From contig NC_030681.2 of the NCBI RefSeq assembly GCF_000004195.4, positions 23,266,482 to 23,330,481 on the forward strand: DNA of 64,000 bases, in the 5' to 3' direction. Both the position numbers and the translations under genes were made by a program. The notes beneath the pieces are model-generated. The model ran no database searches. It saw nothing but the letters and a program-made list of their open reading frames with translations, and was not told the origin of the DNA. Each line of letters begins with the position of its first letter. The stretch's first letter is position 1. Source of the DNA: Xenopus tropicalis (Eukaryota; Chordata; Amphibia; Anura; Pipidae). Below are positions 1 to 11,755 of this stretch, one piece after another.

Positions 1-130
1 GAAGAGGTAGCCTATTCTTTGATTTATTTATGGATAGAATCACAAAATTTTCGTATCCAAACGATTGGCAATTGTCACGATAACTGGAAAACCTTTCTGA
101 CTTTGAACCTTCTGTGCATGATTTTGGAAG

Positions 131-905
131 CCTCCCATAGGACTCAATGGCACTCTGCAGCTCCAACCCGGCCCAAGGAAAGTCTCCCATAGGGCTCAAT
201 GGCACTCTGCAGCTCCAACCCGGCCCAAGGAAAGTCTCCCATAGGGCTCAATGGCACTCTGCAGCTCCAACCCGGCCCAAGGAAAGTCTCCCATAGGGCT
301 CAATGGCACTCTGCAGCTCCAACCCGGCCCAAGGAAAGTCTCCCATAGGGCTCAATGGCACTCTGCAGCTCCAACCCGGCCCAAGGAAAGTCTCCCATAG
401 GGCTCAATGGCACTCTGCAGCTCCAACCCGGCCCAAGGAAAGTCTCCCATAGGGCTCAATGGCACTCTGCAGCTCCAACCCGGCCCAAGGAAAGTCTCCC
501 ATAGGGCTCAATGGCACTCTGCAGCTCCAACCCGGCCCAAGGAAAGTCTCCCATAGGGCTCAATGGCACTCTGCAGCTCCAACCTGGCCCAAGGAAAGTC
601 TCCCATAGGGCTCAATGGCACTCTGCAGCTCCAACCTGGCCCAAGGAAAGTCTCCCATAGGGCTCAATGGCACTCTGCAGCTCCAACCTGGCCCAAGGAA
701 AGTCTCCCATAGGGCTCAATGGCACTCTGCAGCTCCAACCTGGCCCAAGGAAAGTCTCCCATAGGGCTCAATGGCACTCTGCAGCTCCAACCTGGCCCAA
801 GGAAAGTCTCCCATAGGGCTCAATGGCACTCTGCAGCTCCAACCTGGCCCAAGGAAAGTCTCCCATAGGGCTCAATGGCACTCTGCAGCTCCAACCTGGC
901 CCGAG
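131..905. repeat. 52-bp minisatellite, 15 units
   Basis: Exact 52-bp period (CACTCTGCAG at 151, 203, 255 and on to 879). The unit reads GGCTCAATGGCACTCTGCAG then CTCCAACCYGGCCCAAGGAA. The first eight units have CCCGG and the last seven CCTGG, a block structure. Left border GCATGATTTTGGAAGCC and right border TGAATCCGAA also flank the array at 28.8-29.9 kb. Confidence 0.97.
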
Positions 906-1085
906 GAAAGTAACGATAACAAAGCTTTAATGAATCCGAAACATTTGGAATACAATTTTGTCGCACAAATTGTCGCGCAAATAGTCGCAAAGTAAGAAAA
1001 AGTTGCGCAAATTAACGAAAAAGTCGCAAAAAATACGCACAGTACAAAAATGTCGAAAAAATACGAATTGTTTGCATTCAAAAAC
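906..1085. mobile_element. Right arm of the element carrying the 52-bp array
   Basis: TGAATCCGAA then GTCGCAAA/TTGCGCAAA-rich DNA, resembling the arms of the palindromic GGGGCTGATTTAC family at 28522-30010. The outer terminus is not recognisable. Confidence 0.5.
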
Positions 1086-2200
1086 TATCTAGTACTTTGA
1101 TAAATGTGTCCCTGAATATGTAAATTGAGACTGAGCCAATGGGGTTATTGCTAGGTGGAGATATCCAAATACTTGCACGTCCTTGTTTCACATATAGGGG
1201 TGTATTTATTAACACTGGAAACAAAAATCACCAATGATATTGCCCTTAGCAACCACTCAGCAATTAGATTTGAAAATAAAATGTAATTGTACATTGAGAC
1301 CTGTACAAAAGTACAAAAGTAAAGTTAGACATTCACAAAGATCCACTTAGGCCAGTAAATAAAGTTTTAAATCACATTTATGAACAAAACATTCTCATGC
1401 TATGTGTATTTATGAGTCATAGACTCCTGGCCGTTCCTTTACAAGATTAATGCTGGCGGCCAAAGCTCTACTATAAGCATTACAAGTATAGAAAGGTGAT
1501 CATCGCTGTGCTAGTCACAGTGCTTCACTTAGAGGTTAATTCTATACCTGAATGGAAAAAGTTATTGGTAGAAATAACCCTCCTCAGCATACAGTATAAA
1601 AATAAAAGTCTTCATGGCACAACCCAAGATGAACCTTTGTGCCAATTATTTCTGTATATATCTGACACCAATGTACTTGTGGTGGAATAATGTACAAATA
1701 TGCATGATATATTTTTTATGGACTGTGTCTACAGAGAAATGCTCATTTTACAAATATTTGAAAATGTGGAAATGTAACATGGGCATGCAGGGGAAAAAAT
1801 GAGTTGCTGTATGATGGGAAAGTATCGCTGCCTCGGTGTATCCGTGGGTATTTTAGCCCCGTGCCATGTTGGGCTTCTGACAGAGCTAGCGGGGTCCTTC
1901 AGGAAACCTTGCAGCAGTGAAGTGCAGCGTACGCGATAAAACTGAGGGCTGCTTTGTTCTCTGTTAAAAGAAATCTATTCCCCCAAACAATGTAGGTCTC
2001 TACAAAAATATACTGCATAAACAAGCTCATATGTAAAACCCTGCTTCATCTAAATAAACCATTTTCATAAAAATATACTTTTTAAGTAGTATGTGCCATT
2101 GGGTAATTCTAAATAGAAAACTGCCATTTTAATATTTAGGTCTGTATTTTACTCCCACACTACTTCCTGTTACAGTCAGAGCTGCATTATTTTCTGTCAT
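1086..2200. other. No recognisable gene
   Basis: AT-rich unique-looking DNA with short open frames only. I see no splice-flanked exon, RNA gene or clear repeat. Confidence 0.5.
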
Positions 2201-2202
2201 GT

Positions 2203-3421
2203 ACAGTACCTGTACTTGATCCCAACTAAGATATAATTACCCCTTATTGGGGGCAGAACAGCCCTATTGGGTTTATTTAAGGCTTAAATGATTCCCTTTT
2301 CTCTGTAATAATACAACAGTACCTGTACTTGATCCCAACTAAGATATAATTACCCTTTATTGGGGCAGAACAGCCCTATTGGGTTTATTTAATGGTTAAA
2401 TGATTCCCTTTTCTCTGTAATAATAAAACAGTACCTGTACTTGATCCCAACTAAGATATAATTACCCCTTATTGGGGGCAGAACAGCCCTATTGGGTTTA
2501 TTTAATGCTTAAATGATTCCCTTTTCTCTGTAATAATAAAACAGTACCTGTACTTGATCCCAACTAAGATATAATTACCCCTTATTGGGGGCAGAACAGC
2601 CCTATTGGGTTTATTTAATGCTTAAATGATTCCCTTTTCTCTGTAATAATAAAACAGTACCTGTACTTGATCCCAACTAAGATATAATTACCCCTTATTG
2701 GGGGCAGAACAGCCCTATTGGGTTTATTTCATGGTTAAATGATTCCCTTTTCTCTGTAATAATAAAACAGTACCTGTACTTGATCCCAACTAAGATATAA
2801 TTACCCCTTATTGGGGCAGAACAGCCCTATTTGGTTAAATTAATGTTTTATTAATTTTTTAGTAGACTTAGGGGCTGATTTACTTACCCACGAACGGGTC
2901 GAATGGAGTCCGATTGCGTTTTTTTCGTAATGATCGGTATTTTGCGATTTTTTCGTATGTTTTGCGATTTTTTCGGATTCTTTACGAATTTTTCGTTACC
3001 AATACGATTATTGCGTAAAAACGCGAGTTTTCCTATCCATTACGAAAGTTGCGTAAAAAGTTGCGCATTTTTCGTAGCGTTAAAACTTACGCGAAAAGTT
3101 GCGAATTTTTCGTAGCGTTAAGTTTTAACGCTACGAAAAATGCGCAACTTTTTACGCAACTTTCGTAATGGATACGAAAAACTCGCGTTTTTACGCAAAA
3201 ATCGTATTGGTAACGAAAAATTCGTACAGAATCCAAAAAAATCGCAAAACATACGAAAAAATCGCAAAATGTTCGTTTTCAAGTCGGAACTTTTCCAATT
3301 CGGGTCGGATTCGTGGGTTAGTAAATCAGCCCCTTAAGGTATGGAGATCCTAATTACGGAAAGACCCCTTATCTGGAATACCCTTGGTCCCGAGCATTCT
3401 GGATAATGGGTCCTATACCTG
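2203..3421 (-). mobile_element. 113-bp-array MITE, inverted orientation, with nested palindrome
   Basis: Six tandem units (about 2203-2845) of the type CAGTACCTGTACTTGATCCC. The right arm is split by the palindromic element 2871-3333 and ends TCCTATACCTG at 3421, followed by TA. The left terminus is missing. Right flank 3425-3540 matches 24145-24265. Confidence 0.85.
2871..3333. mobile_element. Near-perfect palindromic MITE with TTA target duplication
   Basis: Starts GGGGCTGATTTAC and ends GTAAATCAGCCCC; TTA at 2868-2870 and 3334-3336. The halves are mirror images around about 3102. It interrupts the arm of the 113-bp-array element, whose uninterrupted form is seen in sister copies. Confidence 0.9.
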
Positions 3422-3424
3422 TAC

Positions 3425-3540
3425 TTTGTACTGATCTATTATCTTAATAACCCCCTGTTTGTATTAATGTATTCTACAGTACAGCGCTGCGTACATAAGT
3501 AACACTTTATAAATAAAGATATACATACACACATACAAAG
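3425..3540 (+). repeat. Dispersed repeat copy (GCTGCGTACATAA type)
   Basis: Contains CCCCCTGTTTGTATTAATGT, then CAGCGCTGCGTACATAA, and ends TAAATAAAGATATACATAC; matches 24145-24265. Confidence 0.7.
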
Positions 3541-5086
3541 GGGCAATATTTACTGATATATATATTCCAGTTTAGTGAGGTTCTTTAATAGGTCACTTAC
3601 CATAAAATAAACTTTCTGTTGGTTAAGTATTCATTCAGGGGTATAGTTTTCCTTTAAGGAATCATTTCTTGGCCATTATTTATGACCCCTTTAAGAACAC
3701 AAGTAGAAATCAAGCCTGGATTTATGGCAAGGCCTGATAGAAATGCAATATGTACAGTAAATAATACAAATAATTATTGAAGTCTTATCATCTCTATGCT
3801 TTTCAAAACACAAATTGTGATGCTGACAAAAAATCAGAATGAGTTTTTGATATTTCATTTGAAATAAAATTGAATGTTAATGACACCCTCAGGGTCCATT
3901 GACATTAAACAGAGGCATACATTCTACTGTGGGATGTGTGGGTCTAAGTCATTTAAGGTTTCTAGAAGTTTACAATACTTTTACTTTGGGAAAAGTCAGA
4001 CTGAATGTGGTCAATAGTAGGAGCAATAAAGGAAAATGGAAGCCATTAATAATAATTAACTGTGTTATACCCTTTATTATGAAGGTATTTTGTGTATTAA
4101 ATCTATATATAAAGGGTATACACTAAAGGCTGAAATTCACTAGTTTGGGTTTGGCCAAACCTACATGTGCCAAATATCAAGCATCTAACTGTAAGCGCCT
4201 GTATGTTCCTGCTTGTCTAGCGGTGCAACCCAGGGCCAGAAGAAGAAGCTGTTGCTCCAACAAGAAGTTGTATATTAATAGTTGTACCTTAACTCATTTT
4301 ATTGTACTTGCCCAGTAATATTTACCCTGAATCAGCCCAGCATATTTCTTCTAGTCTCAGTCCTGCACCCTTGATCACCCCAGATCAATTTCAGTCCTGC
4401 TCCCCTCCAGCTCCCTTCCTTCCCACAACCCCAAAGGATAGACCTCAGAGGTCTAGTTTTACTGATCTAGGCCGCTAACACTTGAGCATGGTCTTGACTA
4501 TCATCTCATGTTACATTATTTACCCCAATATTCAGGAAAACATTTTATACCATAAATTACACTGTTGTGGGGGGTCCTTAGCAGAACTATACTTAGTTCT
4601 ACAGGCTAGTGACATATTTAAACCCACACTATTAATAAACATTAACTAGTTACATCTGTATATACATATATATCTGTACATCTATGTACTTTACATCCAT
4701 CTGTACATAGTGTACATCTACACCTACCCAACCAGTTCTACTTCCATTACAGTTTATATCCTGTTGCATTTGTTTTGTACCGCCATTGCAGCCCAATAAA
4801 ACAGGATGGAACTGCATGGCCAGTCTAACTACTTACTGGTTGCTCCAGGTTATTCCATGGGGCAAATTAGTAAATGACGCCCCAATGTGTTTATATTAGT
4901 GTTGCCCACCTGGGATGTTTTGTATGTACATGGGATCTGCAATTGATCCTTTTCTGCCTGTATTTATGCATATTAGGCATATATTTATGCAGGATTTACC
5001 TCTTTGCCAGAAATAAAGTCTGGCAGACTAGAGCATTTTTTTGTTTCAGAATCAGCCCCATTCAAGCTATTAAAATCCTGTTCTGG
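3541..5086. other. No recognisable gene
   Basis: Unique-looking AT-rich DNA; nothing I can name. Confidence 0.5.
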
Positions 5087-5275
5087 ATAAATTAAAGGGG
5101 TAGTTCACCTCACTTTTAATATGTTACGGCCAGTTCTAAGCAACTTTTTAATTGGTTTTCATTTTCTATCTTTTATAGATCTTTTAATTATTTGCCTTCT
5201 TCTGTCTCTTTCAAGCTTTCATATGGGGGTCAGTGACCCGGCAGCCGAGGCTAAAATTTTATTTTTATTGTGACT
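5087..5275. mobile_element. TTAA-flanked MITE, left half
   Basis: TTAAAGGGGTAGTTCACC followed by ACTTTTAATATGTTACGGCC; same left arm as the element at 26309. The right half is missing. Confidence 0.7.
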
Positions 5276-5418
5276 TTTAATTAGTCAATCAGTGATTGGT
5301 ATTTTTTTGACGCACTTCATTATTTTTTAATGTGCAACAATTTTTTTACCCCCGTTTTCCAAAATAATCCATCATTTGCAGCAAATCCATGCCTGGCGAA
5401 TTATTTCGCCCATCACTA
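5276..5418. mobile_element. hAT MITE fragment ending CGCCCATCACTA
   Basis: The right terminus CATGCCTGGCGAATTATTTC then GCCCATCACTA matches the termini of the element at 32614-33202. The left end is unclear. Confidence 0.5.
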
Positions 5419-5600
5419 TTGGTGGGTTCTCTTTAACATTTCATGTTGCCATTGCCCATATTATTTCCGTTAATAACATTTCTGACTTTGACCCATTTGG
5501 GTAAATAACTAGTTCTGCAGTTACACCTTCCCTCCCTGTCCCCTTATGTTAAATTATGGTCATCAAACGTTAAAAAAGCAGTCTAGTTGGACTCTGGAAG

Positions 5601-5862
5601 CAGGGGCGGGCCAAGCCGTCCGGGCGCCCTAGGCAACCCGGTCGGCCACCTCGCCTGCCCCGCCCCCTCCGTTGGCGCGCATGCGCAGTTCGGGGGGGGG
5701 GTGCGATGCCGTGGGTCATTGCCCCCGCTGCTTGTCATTAGCGGCGGGGGCAATGGCAAAGTAGGGGAACTAGTGTTAGGCAGCAGAGGCTTCTGTCTGG
5801 CGCCCCCTAATCATTGTGCCCTAGGCAGCTGCCTCTTCTGCCTACCCCTAGCTCCGGCCCTG
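5601..5862. mobile_element. hAT-type MITE, 262 bp, TSD TCTGGAAG
   Basis: Exact 8-bp duplication TCTGGAAG at 5593-5600 and 5863-5870; inverted ends CAGGGGCGGGCC / GGCCCTG. GC-rich. Confidence 0.85.
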
Positions 5863-5887
5863 TCTGGAAGATAATCAGTGAGTGGGG

Positions 5888-6058
5888 CTCATGTATCAAC
5901 ACTGGGCAAATTTACCCCTGGGCAGTAACCCATAAAAACCAATTAGTAATTTGCTTTTGTCAACTAGCTGCAGGTAGAACAATGAATGCAACAATTTGAT
6001 TGGCTGCCATGGGTTACTGCCCATGGGCAAATTTGCCCAGTGTTGATAAATAATCCCC
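5888..6058. mobile_element. Palindromic MITE, GGGCAAATTTGCCC family
   Basis: Arms ATCAACACTGGGCAAATTT and AAATTTGCCCAGTGTTGAT with internal CAGTAACCCAT/ATGGGTTACTG. Relatives at 26127-26290, 27886-28017, 30364-30522 and about 54655-54775. Confidence 0.8.
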
Positions 6059-6770
6059 AGTGTGTCCTGCTGATTGGTTGCTATTGGTGATAAGATGGGT
6101 AGCAAACTTTTCACCTTTTATTACATAACCCCATTAAAACTTTAGTTCTAGAAGCAGCAAAACAAGCTGTGCTTTCACACTTTCCCTCTTCATATTTCAT
6201 CTCGCGCCGTATGTTAGTGCATTAGCAAGCGCTCACACTTTCACATACTTTCTACTCTTTTTTATTGTTCCGATTAAACTTTCCAGTCCCTTAGCGCCAC
6301 TTAACAAAATGTATCTGTTGGATCTCACCTAGAAGCCCATTAGCATTACTAGACTATTTAGAATTTCTAACTGTCCTGAGATCCCTTATGTAAGTTTTAC
6401 TGCTTCCAGTGAATTACTATGCTGCTCGCGTCCTCATCCAATTAAGTAACCTGCAAATCCAATTTCAAGCATTGTTGTCCTCATTTACATATGATACTCG
6501 TTGCCTATAGTTTTTGTAACTCGATAGATGAAGCATTTATCATTTTTTATTTTACCACGATATTCTGTTTAGTTGAAAAAAACACAAATTATGGCAGATT
6601 TTTAGATCCATAATAAAAAGGGCTAATAGTAACATTCTTCATGGCATTTCATACTCATCTTAATACAGAGTAACATATAAAGCAACCAATAACCGATACA
6701 AAAGGTGAAGAGGGCCCTGCCCAAAAGAGCTTACAATCTATATATATATATATATAGCACCGCTGCAAAA
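6059..6770. other. No recognisable gene
   Basis: Unique-looking DNA; 6705-6760 (GAGGGCCCTGCCCAAAAGAG then a TA run) looks like the end of a dispersed repeat. Confidence 0.4.
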
Positions 6771-6772
6771 AT

Positions 6773-7255
6773 GCAAACCCTCACCAAACTGTAAAATTGC
6801 TCAGAGAGCTCTTTTTATGACTTTTGCAATTTATATGAATTACATGAACACATGATTTTTTTAGTTTTTCCACTTAAAAACTGCTAATATGATAAATTTG
6901 AAACAACAGCACCACCTGCTGGTTATTTTAGCTGAATGGCTATGATTGGCTGAAAATTAAGATTGTGAGAAAGGAAAAGTCTTGTGATGTTGCTCTGCTT
7001 AGAAAATGAAGTTAGCGAGCGGAGAAGAGTTATCTGATGTTTCCCTGGTCAGTTTAAAGCAGCGAGACAAGAAAATGCTTCCCTTTTTGCAAGAAAATAA
7101 TCTGTAGGTGGTGCTGTTGTTTTAAATGTATTTAAACAGTATAAAAACTGCTGATATCTTGAAAACCAGGTAAAATAATGAATATAAATTTCAAAAGTAC
7201 TTAGACAAGCACTCTGAGCATTACATTCATTTATTTTGAGGGTTTACATTTCTCT
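6773..7255. mobile_element. MITE with AAATGYAAACCCTCA inverted arms
   Basis: Left arm 6776-6812 (AATGCAAACCCTCA and TTGCTCAGAG) is mirrored at about 7210-7255 (CTCTGAGCA and TGAGGGTTTACATT). Confidence 0.65.
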
Positions 7256-7855
7256 TAACGGTAAAATGTTAATGGTAACAGGCACACAGTGTAGGTAACA
7301 AACTTACTTTCTGAGAATGTTATTTGCACCAACAGAAGGCTACCTTCAGGCAGGTCTTTACACCTACACACAGTTACAAGTCACGATGCATTTATTGTTT
7401 AATGACAAACACTACATTGAGATTTGCAGGTTTTTGTTTGTATTTCTGAAAATTTTTCAATGTTTACGACTCTTATTACATTTTCCCAACAGTCGGTTAA
7501 CTATAAGCAACTTATATCCCACTAATGATAATGATCAGATTGTGCCCTTCATTGCCCCAGTGTAGGCTCCAGTGCAGAGATGCGCCGCTGTCCTCAACGC
7601 TTTCAGGTTGGCAGTGTACTTTTTGATTCCTCTTAAAGGGATACAAAATATAACTGTACTTTCATAAACTACAATTGCACAAATGTGAAGCCATTGAATG
7701 GATAGCTATATAGTAATATTGCCAATGAAACATTCGAGACTCTGAGTTCCCTTATTCAGGCTTCTACTTTGTTTATTACATTGTGGAATTTCCTTTTATT
7801 GTACAGTACAACTTATAATAACAAGAACACAAAATTAGTTTTTGTAGTGAGAGAA
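7256..7855. other. No recognisable gene
   Basis: Nothing I can name. Confidence 0.45.
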
Positions 7856-8250
7856 ACTGAAGAGAGAGAAAGAAAGAGACGGAAGGAAGGGGGGTAGGAA
7901 GTGGGGTAGGAAGGAAGGAAGGGGGAAAGGAAGGAAGGTAGGGGGAAGGGAAGGTAGGTAGGGGGAAGGGAAGGAAGGAAGGAAGGGGGAAAGGAAGGAA
8001 GGAAGGGGGAAAGGAAGGAAGGAAGGAAGGAAGGGGGAAAGGAAGGAAGGAAGGGGTAACGGAAGGAAGGAAGGAAGGAAGGAAGAAAGGGGGAAAGGAA
8101 GGAAGGAAGGGGTAACGGAAGGAAGGAAGGAAGGAAGGAAGAAAGGGGGAAAGGAAGGAAGGTAGGGAGGAAGGAAGGAAGGTAAGTAGGAAGGAAGGAA
8201 GGAAGGTAGGAAGGAAGGGGGAAAGGGAGGAAGAAAGGAAGGAAGAAAGG
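7856..8250. repeat. GGAA-rich polypurine tract, about 390 bp
   Basis: Purine-only strand with few exceptions; (GGAA)n alternating with GGGGGAAA blocks. The long open frames on its complement are repeat artefacts. Confidence 0.95.
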
Positions 8251-9585
8251 TGCACTCCATGTTTAAGCTCAATATTGATCTGAGACAAGATGAATCTAAT
8301 AACATGGGTTACAAATATTGAAATAATGCAGGACATGTAAGAACAAGAAAAACTTTAATTACTAAAAAAGGAAGATTTTATATCATATATATCTTAGAAT
8401 CAAACATACCTGTCAGATAAATTCAATTACCATGCTGGCAATAGCCACCGTGTTAACATCCTTCTGATCTGCCCCATTACTAGCCATTCCTGTAGAGGCC
8501 ACTGTCTCTTAAGTTGGCCTTACACTGGTTAATACTTTGCCAATACTTACCAACTGCCAGTTACCATATGATTGGTCATACAGAGTTTGGCCATCTTTCT
8601 ATGTTCTTTTGGGTCAATGACACAAGAGGTCAGTAGTAGGAAATTAAGAGTAGGTGTGGCTTCCTCATCTGACTCTGCACCCTAATATACTGGCAGTTCA
8701 GATTTGCAATTTGGTCTGATCAACAAACCAATAAGTACCCATGGTACAGCGGTAAGCAGCGCCAAGCACTACTATAGGGAAGCGCAAGGTGTGCTTTTTT
8801 ACAAAGTACCTTTAATGAAAGTGGTTTTATGTTCAAAGGCTACGGGGAAATTGCAGGAACCACAACTGCACTTTCGGACGTAAATGAGCCCTATGGTATT
8901 TCAACACTACGCTTCCTTGATAAACAACACCCACAGAATTTCTTTTGCTGAACTGCTGTTACAGAATATTGATGTTTATTGACTACTAAGTAAATGAGCT
9001 GTTCATGTGCATTTACATTTCGCATTTACTATCCATACAGAGGAATAAAACAGCCATTTTGTAAGTCGCTGAAATCACGCATGAACGTTTCGATGAAAGC
9101 TGATTGGGAATGGCATTTAAATGAAGTGCCATAATAACAAATATAATAACAATTCAATCAGTTCTAATAGGTTAATGGATATATATTTAATTTATTCAGG
9201 GCATTAGAAGCTAAAAATCGAGTTAGCGAGATATATGGATTGAACGCACGGCTTCATGGTCTTTAACTCTTCAAATTATTCTGACAGCGATATCATTATT
9301 TCCCTCCTGAATCTTTATAACACAGACTCTTCAGATTTGAATTTATAGTTGCACACAGCACGCGGGTTCTCTTGTGTAATAAACAGATATTAAGCACTTT
9401 GCCCTGATGAGCCAAGGCTAAGGAAAAATTATGCTTTAGTTGAGAAGATAAACTGGTATTGATATAACTCAGTCTGGGGTCTCATTAGAGCAGGGGGCAG
9501 CGAGCTTCCATCCCTGCATGTTCTATTGTTATGGAGTCTTAGCAAAACTGGCTAGCAATGTAGGTTTAACCTTCTATGTGCCACA
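8251..9585. other. No recognisable gene
   Basis: Unique-looking DNA without a recognisable repeat or exon. Confidence 0.5.
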
Positions 9586-9593
9586 GATTAGAG

Positions 9594-9900
9594 CAGGGGT
9601 CCCCAACCTTTCTTACTCGTGAGCCACTATCACATGTAAAAAGACTTGGGGAGCAACACAAGCACCATAAAAGTTCATGGAGGAGCCAAATAAGGGCTAA
9701 GATTGGCTATTAGGCAGCCTCTATGCACACTATCCGCTTACAGGGGCTTTATTTGGTAGTAACTCTTGTTTTTATTCAACCAAAACTTGCCCCCAAGTCA
9801 GGAATTCAAAAATAACTCCCTGGTTTGGGGGCACTGAGAGCAACATCCAAGGGGTTGGGGAGCAACATGTTGCCCCTGAGCCACTGGTTGGGGATCACTG
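9594..9900. mobile_element. hAT-type MITE, 307 bp, TSD GATTAGAG
   Basis: Exact 8-bp duplication at 9586-9593 and 9901-9908. Ends CAGGGGTCCCCAACC / GGTTGGGGATCACTG. Same family, opposite orientation, at 26926-27231. Confidence 0.92.
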
Positions 9901-9947
9901 GATTAGAGAATATACAGTGGCACTAAGGTTAAAGTGCTCTTGCCAAA

Positions 9948-10200
9948 GAGCAGCGATTCCCAAACTTTTTGCTTGTGAACTACACTCAGATGAAAAAAGA
10001 GTTGGTAAGTCAAACAAGCATGGAAAAAGTTCTGGAAAGTTCTGAAAAAGTGGATGCCAAATAAGGGCTGTGAATGGCTATTTAGTAGCCTCAAGTGGGC
10101 TGCTGGCCTGCAGGAGGCTCTGCTTAGGGTAAAACTTTGTCTCTGTTCTCCAAAACTTGCCTCCATTGGAACCGAGGATTGTGTTTTTAAATAAGCCCTT
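9948..10200. mobile_element. Diverged relative of the GGTTGGGGA hAT MITE
   Basis: AGCGATTCCCAAACTTTTTG opens a stretch similar to 9594-9900 (GGGCTGTGAATGGCTATTTA, CAAAACTTGCCTCCA). The right end is lost. Confidence 0.6.
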
Positions 10201-10538
10201 ATTCCTGACTGCTGCATGCCCATTACCATTATTTGTTTTCTGCAGTCATCTAACTGCTGCCTGCCCTGACCTTCTACTCTGTATCCTGGTGTCCCTGATG
10301 GTTTACTCCTTTCTCTCTCCATGCTTGGGAGTTTTGCAGTTACTGTTGCTCCTTGGAAAATGCCTGATGCCATAAGCTAGAAATAAAAGGTGCTGTAGCT
10401 GAAAGTCATGCAGCAAACAGAAGGGCACCATGCTAAGAAGCTGCCCCTGCTGTCCCTCTATGGTAGCATGTTCTAAAGCAGCTAGAGCTAGTGAGCCCCA
10501 GGTTACAGTAAATATTCCTAAATGTTGATGACAGGCTT

Positions 10539-10683
10539 CAGGCCTGGACTGGGATACAAAATAGGCCTTGGCATTTCAAGTACACAGAGGCCCAAACAGC
10601 CCCCACCAGCCCAATAAATAGTGACTGTCTGTGGCATCTGATAGCAGCCCCTCTGGCATTTGCCAGAATCCAGTCCGGGCCAG
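10539..10683. mobile_element. hAT-type MITE, 145 bp, TSD ACAGGCT(T/C)
   Basis: 8-bp duplication with one mismatch at 10531-10538 and 10684-10691; ends CAGGCCTGGACTGGG / CCAGTCCGGGCC. Confidence 0.7.
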
Positions 10684-10691
10684 ACAGGCTC

Positions 10692-11755
10692 ATTTCTGTG
10701 ACTTGACAAAGTTACTATTTTCTCTCTTTCCTCTCATTCCTTTTTTGTAAATTTAAGTTTTTGTATACTTATACAGAAAGATATTTTTTTGTGGTTCACC
10801 ACAGCAGAAACCCAGACTTGCACATTCAACAATAATGTCTTTCTGATTTCTGAAGGCTATTGATTTCCTTAATAAATTGACATCATGTTCTTTGTCTCCG
10901 AGCTATTTATTGATACATTCCAGCAGGTTTATTTAACCTATTGTCTTTTCTCCCATAGTTTATATTGCTCAGCAAGCAACAATGCAAGTTTTAGACATTT
11001 GTTTACAGTAGAGATTTTCTTTTCAAGTGACTGTGTGGAGACTTGGCACAGTAAAAATATCCCTTTATATTTATGACTTTATTGTTTCTAAAATTCATAG
11101 ATGAGGGCCTACCTCTGCTTTCAGTGTAGTCACTAACTCCATATCTTTATCACTTACCTTAGTCCTGAAGCCTCTCTGGGACCACAGCAGAAATATGCTC
11201 TATGTTACACGTCAAAATTGACACCAGTCTCTGCTTAAACCTTCCAATGTTGATCCAAAGGAGTCCACATAAATATAGAAAGTCTACAATCTGGACTAGA
11301 TCATTTAAAATTCCTCGCTGGTCCCAAAATTGTCAATTTGCTAACTTCCTTGATCAATCACTTTAACGATTATATTAAGAACAGCAAATGCCTCTTCTCA
11401 TGAGAAAGACCTTTATCCTCTATTAAACAGGGTTGAGTGATCACTCATTACCGCTCTCATTAGATAATTCATCATTTGGTTAGTAAGGTAGGACGCTTCC
11501 CTGCAGTCTCTGGGAGAGAGCCCTTCTCACCATTACTGCTCTCATCTTAACCCAACATCTCCTGGTCCAGCCTTGCAAAGGGGGGAAATAAGCAACATCA
11601 TAACTTTATTTCAGTAAAAAGTTAAAGATACCTAACGGTAATATGACTGCATTGGATTAAAACCGTTTTGCTTATTTGCACTCATCAGGTGGTGCAGACT
11701 CAAAGCACTCCCATATGGGCTGCCTTGATATACTTGGAATACCTCTATGTATATG
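10692..11755. other. No recognisable gene
   Basis: Nothing I can name; see the rejected hammerhead-like stretch at 11656-11700. Confidence 0.45.

Noticed and set aside
131..905. Evenly spaced 52-bp repeats as a CRISPR array
   Set aside because: The repeats are contiguous without unique spacers, and the genome is a vertebrate one.
5587..5874. 95-codon frame
   Set aside because: Lies in and around the GC-rich hAT MITE; low-complexity Gly/Pro translation only.
7776..8336. Long Ser/Pro/Phe/Leu-rich open frames on the minus strand
   Set aside because: They are the translation of the GGAA polypurine tract in several frames at once; no independent coding evidence.
9405..9435. CTGATGAGCC...GGC on the plus strand
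   Set aside because: No GAAA directly after the stem and no pairing flanks.
11656..11700. Minus-strand CTGATGAGTGC...GCAAAAC, hammerhead-like
   Set aside because: The GAAA core is altered and stem I does not pair; at most a dead relative.
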